DNA from: Sphaerisporangium album
GTDB lineage: Bacteria; Actinomycetota; Actinomycetes; Streptosporangiales; Streptosporangiaceae
Assembly: GCF_003323745.1 (NCBI RefSeq)
Contig: NZ_QOIL01000017.1
Location: 124,001 to 188,000, forward strand
Length of the DNA stretch: 64,000 nucleotides
Reading direction: 5' to 3'
Below, piece by piece: positions 60,665 through 64,000 of this stretch (the first letter of the stretch is position 1; every line of letters starts with the position of its first letter). The translations under genes were made by a program, and so were the position numbers. Under the pieces are notes generated by a model. It was not told where the DNA came from and searched no databases. It saw nothing but the letters and a program-made list of their open reading frames with translations.

Positions 60665-63600
60665 CCCTTTTCGCGCGGTCGCCGTTCATCGTGAGTTCCA
60701 GGTCGAGGATCGAGAGAGGTACGCTCGGCCGCCCCGTCCGCTCGGCCGGCGTTCGCGCCTTCCGCGCCGCTTCGGGCTTGTCGTACCAGAGCCGCCTGCG
60801 GTCGAAGACGGGCGCCGGCCGGGGCTCACGCGGAGGCGGCGCCCCGTCGCGCATCCGCGGTTCCAGTTCGCTCAGGACGAGGTGGGCGTTGGTGCCGCCC
60901 AAGCCGAACGAGCTGACCCCGGCGACGCGCGGGCGCCCGCCGGAGGGCCAGTCGCGCGTCTCGGTGCTGGGATGGAACGGGGAGGCGGCGAAGTCGAACC
61001 GGGGGTTGGGCCTCTCGCACGAGAGCGTGGCCGGGATCCGCCCGGACTCCACGGCGAGCGCGGCCTTCAACAGGCCCGCGATGCCCGCGGCGGTCAGCGT
61101 GTGCCCGATGTTGGACTTCACGCTGCCGATCGCGCAGACGCCCGTCTCGGCGGTGGTCTCGCGGAACACCTCGGTCAGGGCGCGCAGCTCGATCGGGTCG
61201 CCGATCAGCGTGCCGGTACCGTGCGCCTCGATCAGGCCGATGTCCCGCGCGGTGCGGTCCGCGCCCGCCAGGGCCCGGCGTACGACCTCGGCCTGGGCCT
61301 TGGGGTTGGGCGTGGTGATCCCCATGGTGTGCCCGTCGTTGTTCACCGCGACGGACTCGATGACGGCGTGCACCCGGTCGCCGTCGGCGAGGGCGGCCGC
61401 GAGCGGCTTGAGCAGGACGACGCCGCAGCCCTCGCCGGGGACGAAGCCGTCGGCGCGCTCGTCGAACGTGTGGCACCTGCCCGTCGGGGACAGCGCCTTG
61501 GCCGCGCTGAGCTGCAGGTAGTCGTTCTCGTCCAGCAGCACCTCCACGCCGCCCGCGAACGCCATCTCGGCCTCGCCCGCCAGCAGGCTCTGGCAGGCCA
61601 GCTTCACGCCGACCAGCGCGGAGGAGCAGGCGCTGTCGACGACGAGGTTGGGGCCGCGCAGGTCGAAGTGGTGGGCCACCCTGGCCGCGATGAAGTTCTG
61701 GTCCGCCGCCAGCCCTCCCGGGCGTACGCCGGCGCGGCGTCCGTAGTCCGACATCCTGGCGCCCATGAAGGCGCCGAGGTCGCGTCCGCGCAGGTCCGCC
61801 CGGTCGTACCCGGCGTCGGTCACGGTCGTGGCGCAGCACTCCAGGACGAGGCGGATCGCCGGGTCCAGGGCCCTGGCCTCGTCGTCGGTCATGCCGAAGT
61901 AGGCGGGGTCGAAGTCCTCGATGCCGTCGACGAACGCTCCCCACTTGCTGATGCTTCGGCCGAGCGCGGGCTCGGGGGCGTAGAGGACGCGGTGATCCCA
62001 GCGCGATTCCGGCACCTCGCGCACCGCGCAGGCTCCTGACAGCAGGTTGTCCCAGAAGGTAGAGATGTCGGGGGCGTCGGGCAGACGGCACGCCATGCCG
62101 ATGATCGCGACCTTCCCGTCGGTACCGGCCGGAGTCCCCGCGCGCCCACGGCCCGCCGTCAGCACCCGAAACCCCGCAGCCGCCCCGGCCTCGTCCCCCG
62201 GCCCGCCCTGAGTGCGCGTGACGGGCTCGGGCGCACCGTTGACCTCGCCGCGCCTACTGGTCTCGTCGGCCGTGCCGACCTGACCGAGGCCGACGGGGTC
62301 GCCGGCACCGGTGACCTGGTCGCGCCCGGCGTCTCCTTCGGCCACGGTGAGCCCGCCGAGTCCGTCGCTTCCCTGCGCCATGGTCGCCTGGCCAGGCGTT
62401 CCGGGCGCGGTCGTCCCGTGGACGCCCAGGTGCTCGCGTAGTTCGTCCAGGGTCGGGTGGTCGAGCAGGGCCGAGGGCTCCAGGCTCCGGCCCAGCCTCT
62501 CCTCGATGCGCTGGACCAGCTCGGCCAGCATCACCGACTCCACGCCCATGTCGCCGAACTCCATCGTGGGGTCGAGCGCGTCCAGGGGGATGCCGAGCGT
62601 CCGGGAGAACAGCTCCGCCAGCCAGTCCGGGCCCGGCCTCGGCTCCGCGGTCCGAGCACGCCGGGGCGCCGTCCCCGACGCGGCCTGCGACCGGGTCTCG
62701 GCCGGAGTCCCGGACAGGGGCCCGGGCGGCTCCCCGGACGGGGCCTGCGATGAGGCCCGTGAGACGGCGAGAAGCTCCTCCGGGTCGGGCATGCCGTCCT
62801 CGGGCGGGCAGGGCACGACCGTGGCGCCGAGCGGCAGGGCCAGCACCCGGTCGAGCACCCGTAGGCCCTCGTCGTCCCCGATGGTCGCGATGCCCACGGA
62901 GGCGCAGGCGTTGGGCCTGCCCCGTGCCGCGCCGGACTCGCGCCACTGCGGCCAGTCGATGGACCTGAACTCGGAACGCCCGGCGCGTCGCCTGTGCCCG
63001 GCGTACAAGTCCAGGAAGGCGTTCGCGGCGGCGTAGTCCGACACCCCGGCCGCCAGCCGGGGGACGGCGGCGCTGATGGAGGAGAACATCACGAAGAAGT
63101 CGAGCCTGTCCCGCGCGCAGGCGTCGGCCAGGACCTCCAGGCCGCCGGTCTTGGGAGCCAGCACCGCCTCGATGTCCTCGATGTCCTTGTGCGCGAGCGC
63201 CGGGCGGCCCTGGCTGCCCCGCCCGGCGCAGTGGACCACGCCCGCGACGCGCCCCAGGTCGTCGCGCACGGCCGCCAGGAACGCCGTGACGTCCGCGCGG
63301 TCCGTCAGCGGGCCCGTGTGCACCATCACCGTCGCACCGGCCCGCTCCAGCGCCCGCACGCCCTCGACCGCCTCCGCCGTCGCGGTGGAGTGACCGTCCC
63401 TGCCCCGTCGGCCATTACCGGCCGCGTCCCACTCGTCGCGGGGCGGTAGCGGCCGCTCGCCGAGCAGCGCGAGTTTCCTGGCGCCTCGCGTCACGAGGTG
63501 CCGGGCCACCAGCGCGCCCAGGCCCCGGGTTCCGCCGCTGATCACGTAGACGGCGTCGGGGTCCGGCCGTGGCTCGGCGTGGGGAGCGGCGAGCGGGCGC

Positions 63601-64000
63601 AGCCGAGGACGGTACCGCTTGCCGCCCCGGTGGCAGATCTCGCCGTAGGGGCCGGTCGTGGCCCACTCGGCGAGGACGGCCCCGGCGTCCGGACGGTCGG
63701 TGTCGAGGACGGTGGCCGCCACTCCCCCGTACTCGGCCGCGAGCATGCGGACGAACGAGGCCATACGCGCCCCGGCCAGGCTGGGCGGGGGGCCGTCCAG
63801 GTCGAGCAGGCCGCGGGTCACGTGGAGCACCCTGAGGTCGGCGCGGCCCCCCAGAGCCCGCTGGAGCAACCGAAGCCGGTCCAGCTCCCCGGACGGGTCG
63901 GTGCGCCCGAGATCGCACAGGTCGATCCATCCGACCAGGTCGGCGGGCAGATCGAGGTCCGCCCGGGGCTCAGGCGCCAGGACGGCCCTGTCCCGGCCGA
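60657..64000 (-). CDS. Upstream trans-AT PKS subunit, KR-ACP-KS end (N-terminus beyond window)
   Basis: The frame is open from the right edge (first full codon 63998) to a TGA at 60657, 1113 visible residues. Counting from that edge: a KR with GGTRGLG near 155 and catalytic Tyr322 (VSDYAAANAF); an ACP with Ser488 (MGVESVM, Glu in place of the usual Asp before Ser); then a KS at about 635-1050 with Cys791 (DSACSSA), EAHGTG and KSNIGH. The protein ends ~60 residues after the KS, so this KS must work with the DH-ACP-KR that begins the next protein. Its stop overlaps the giant PKS start by up to 8 bp. By position it corresponds to the LnmI-type subunit; starter modules should lie further upstream. 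The apparent TTG start at 63869 is internal. Confidence 0.9.
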   Translation of the reverse strand, partial: GRDRAVLAPEPRADLDLPADLVGWIDLCDLGRTDPSGELDRLRLLQRALGGRADLRVLHVTRGLLDLDGPPPSLAGARMASFVRMLAAEYGGVAATVLDTDRPDAGAVLAEWATTGPYGEICHRGGKRYRPRLRPLAAPHAEPRPDPDAVYVISGGTRGLGALVARHLVTRGARKLALLGERPLPPRDEWDAAGNGRRGRDGHSTATAEAVEGVRALERAGATVMVHTGPLTDRADVTAFLAAVRDDLGRVAGVVHCAGRGSQGRPALAHKDIEDIEAVLAPKTGGLEVLADACARDRLDFFVMFSSISAAVPRLAAGVSDYAAANAFLDLYAGHRRRAGRSEFRSIDWPQWRESGAARGRPNACASVGIATIGDDEGLRVLDRVLALPLGATVVPCPPEDGMPDPEELLAVSRASSQAPSGEPPGPLSGTPAETRSQAASGTAPRRARTAEPRPGPDWLAELFSRTLGIPLDALDPTMEFGDMGVESVMLAELVQRIEERLGRSLEPSALLDHPTLDELREHLGVHGTTAPGTPGQATMAQGSDGLGGLTVAEGDAGRDQVTGAGDPVGLGQVGTADETSRRGEVNGAPEPVTRTQGGPGDEAGAAAGFRVLTAGRGRAGTPAGTDGKVAIIGMACRLPDAPDISTFWDNLLSGACAVREVPESRWDHRVLYAPEPALGRSISKWGAFVDGIEDFDPAYFGMTDDEARALDPAIRLVLECCATTVTDAGYDRADLRGRDLGAFMGARMSDYGRRAGVRPGGLAADQNFIAARVAHHFDLRGPNLVVDSACSSALVGVKLACQSLLAGEAEMAFAGGVEVLLDENDYLQLSAAKALSPTGRCHTFDERADGFVPGEGCGVVLLKPLAAALADGDRVHAVIESVAVNNDGHTMGITTPNPKAQAEVVRRALAGADRTARDIGLIEAHGTGTLIGDPIELRALTEVFRETTAETGVCAIGSVKSNIGHTLTAAGIAGLLKAALAVESGRIPATLSCERPNPRFDFAASPFHPSTETRDWPSGGRPRVAGVSSFGLGGTNAHLVLSELEPRMRDGAPPPREPRPAPVFDRRRLWYDKPEAARKARTPAERTGRPSVPLSILDLELTMNGDRAKRGA

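Noticed and set aside
63867-63869. TTG as the real start of the right-edge PKS gene
   Set aside because: The frame continues upstream to the window edge with KR-like sequence (GWIDLCDLG), so the TTG is internal and the gene is partial.
1-64000. tRNA, rRNA, insertion sequences, phage attachment sites or riboswitches
   Set aside because: I saw no cloverleaf-type sequence, transposase motif, terminal inverted repeats or conserved riboswitch core by eye. A covariance-model scan could still find a small RNA.

Overview
This is very high-GC DNA with GTG/TTG starts, many 4-bp start/stop overlaps, secreted glycosidases, a sugar ABC operon without its own ATPase, and a huge modular PKS. It suggests a filamentous actinomycete, perhaps of the Streptosporangiales, though the sequence does not fix the genus.

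Left part (1 to ~18.4 kb), housekeeping and accessory genes. It holds a membrane-anchored Thr/Pro-rich protein cut by the left edge, a secreted alpha/beta hydrolase, a Pls/PosA-type poly(amino acid) synthetase coupled to a short M1 aminopeptidase, and a LacI-controlled minus-strand sugar operon (lacI, binding lipoprotein, two permeases, secreted glycosidase, GH39). Two inverted LacI-type operators lie upstream of lacI. A PIG-L deacetylase follows.

Right part (~18.5 kb to beyond 64 kb), a trans-AT PKS cluster of the leinamycin type. The giant 8083-aa PKS (36413..60664, minus) ends in ACP-ACP-DUF-SH-TE, where SH is a PLP-dependent cysteine-lyase-like domain, the hallmark of leinamycin-type sulfur incorporation. 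It is followed in the leinamycin J-K-L-M order by an LnmK-like acyltransferase/decarboxylase, an ACP and an HMG-CoA synthase homologue. A second ACP and a decarboxylating KS (active Cys replaced by Ser) come next, so the cluster carries two different donor systems for beta-branching. No AT domain is seen, so the AT must act in trans from outside the window. The partial gene at the right edge is the upstream PKS subunit; it ends in a KS whose module continues in the giant protein.

Between them is a tailoring and precursor block: MFS exporter, acyl-CoA ligase, P450, acyl-CoA carboxylase beta subunit, flavoprotein monooxygenase, and a five-gene operon. That operon encodes an internally duplicated unknown protein, a Thr-type A-T didomain, a SyrB2-type non-haem Fe halogenase (HxA motif), a SyrC/CmaE-type aminoacyl transferase with a Cys nucleophile, and a Crp/Fnr regulator. 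The inference is that a chlorinated amino acid (4-chlorothreonine-like, or something made from it) is delivered to the leinamycin-type assembly line.

Four promoters in this block carry the same 16-bp palindrome TGCTCAnnnnTGAGCA, which has Crp/Fnr footprint length. This suggests one regulon run by the in-cluster regulator and ties the tailoring genes together.
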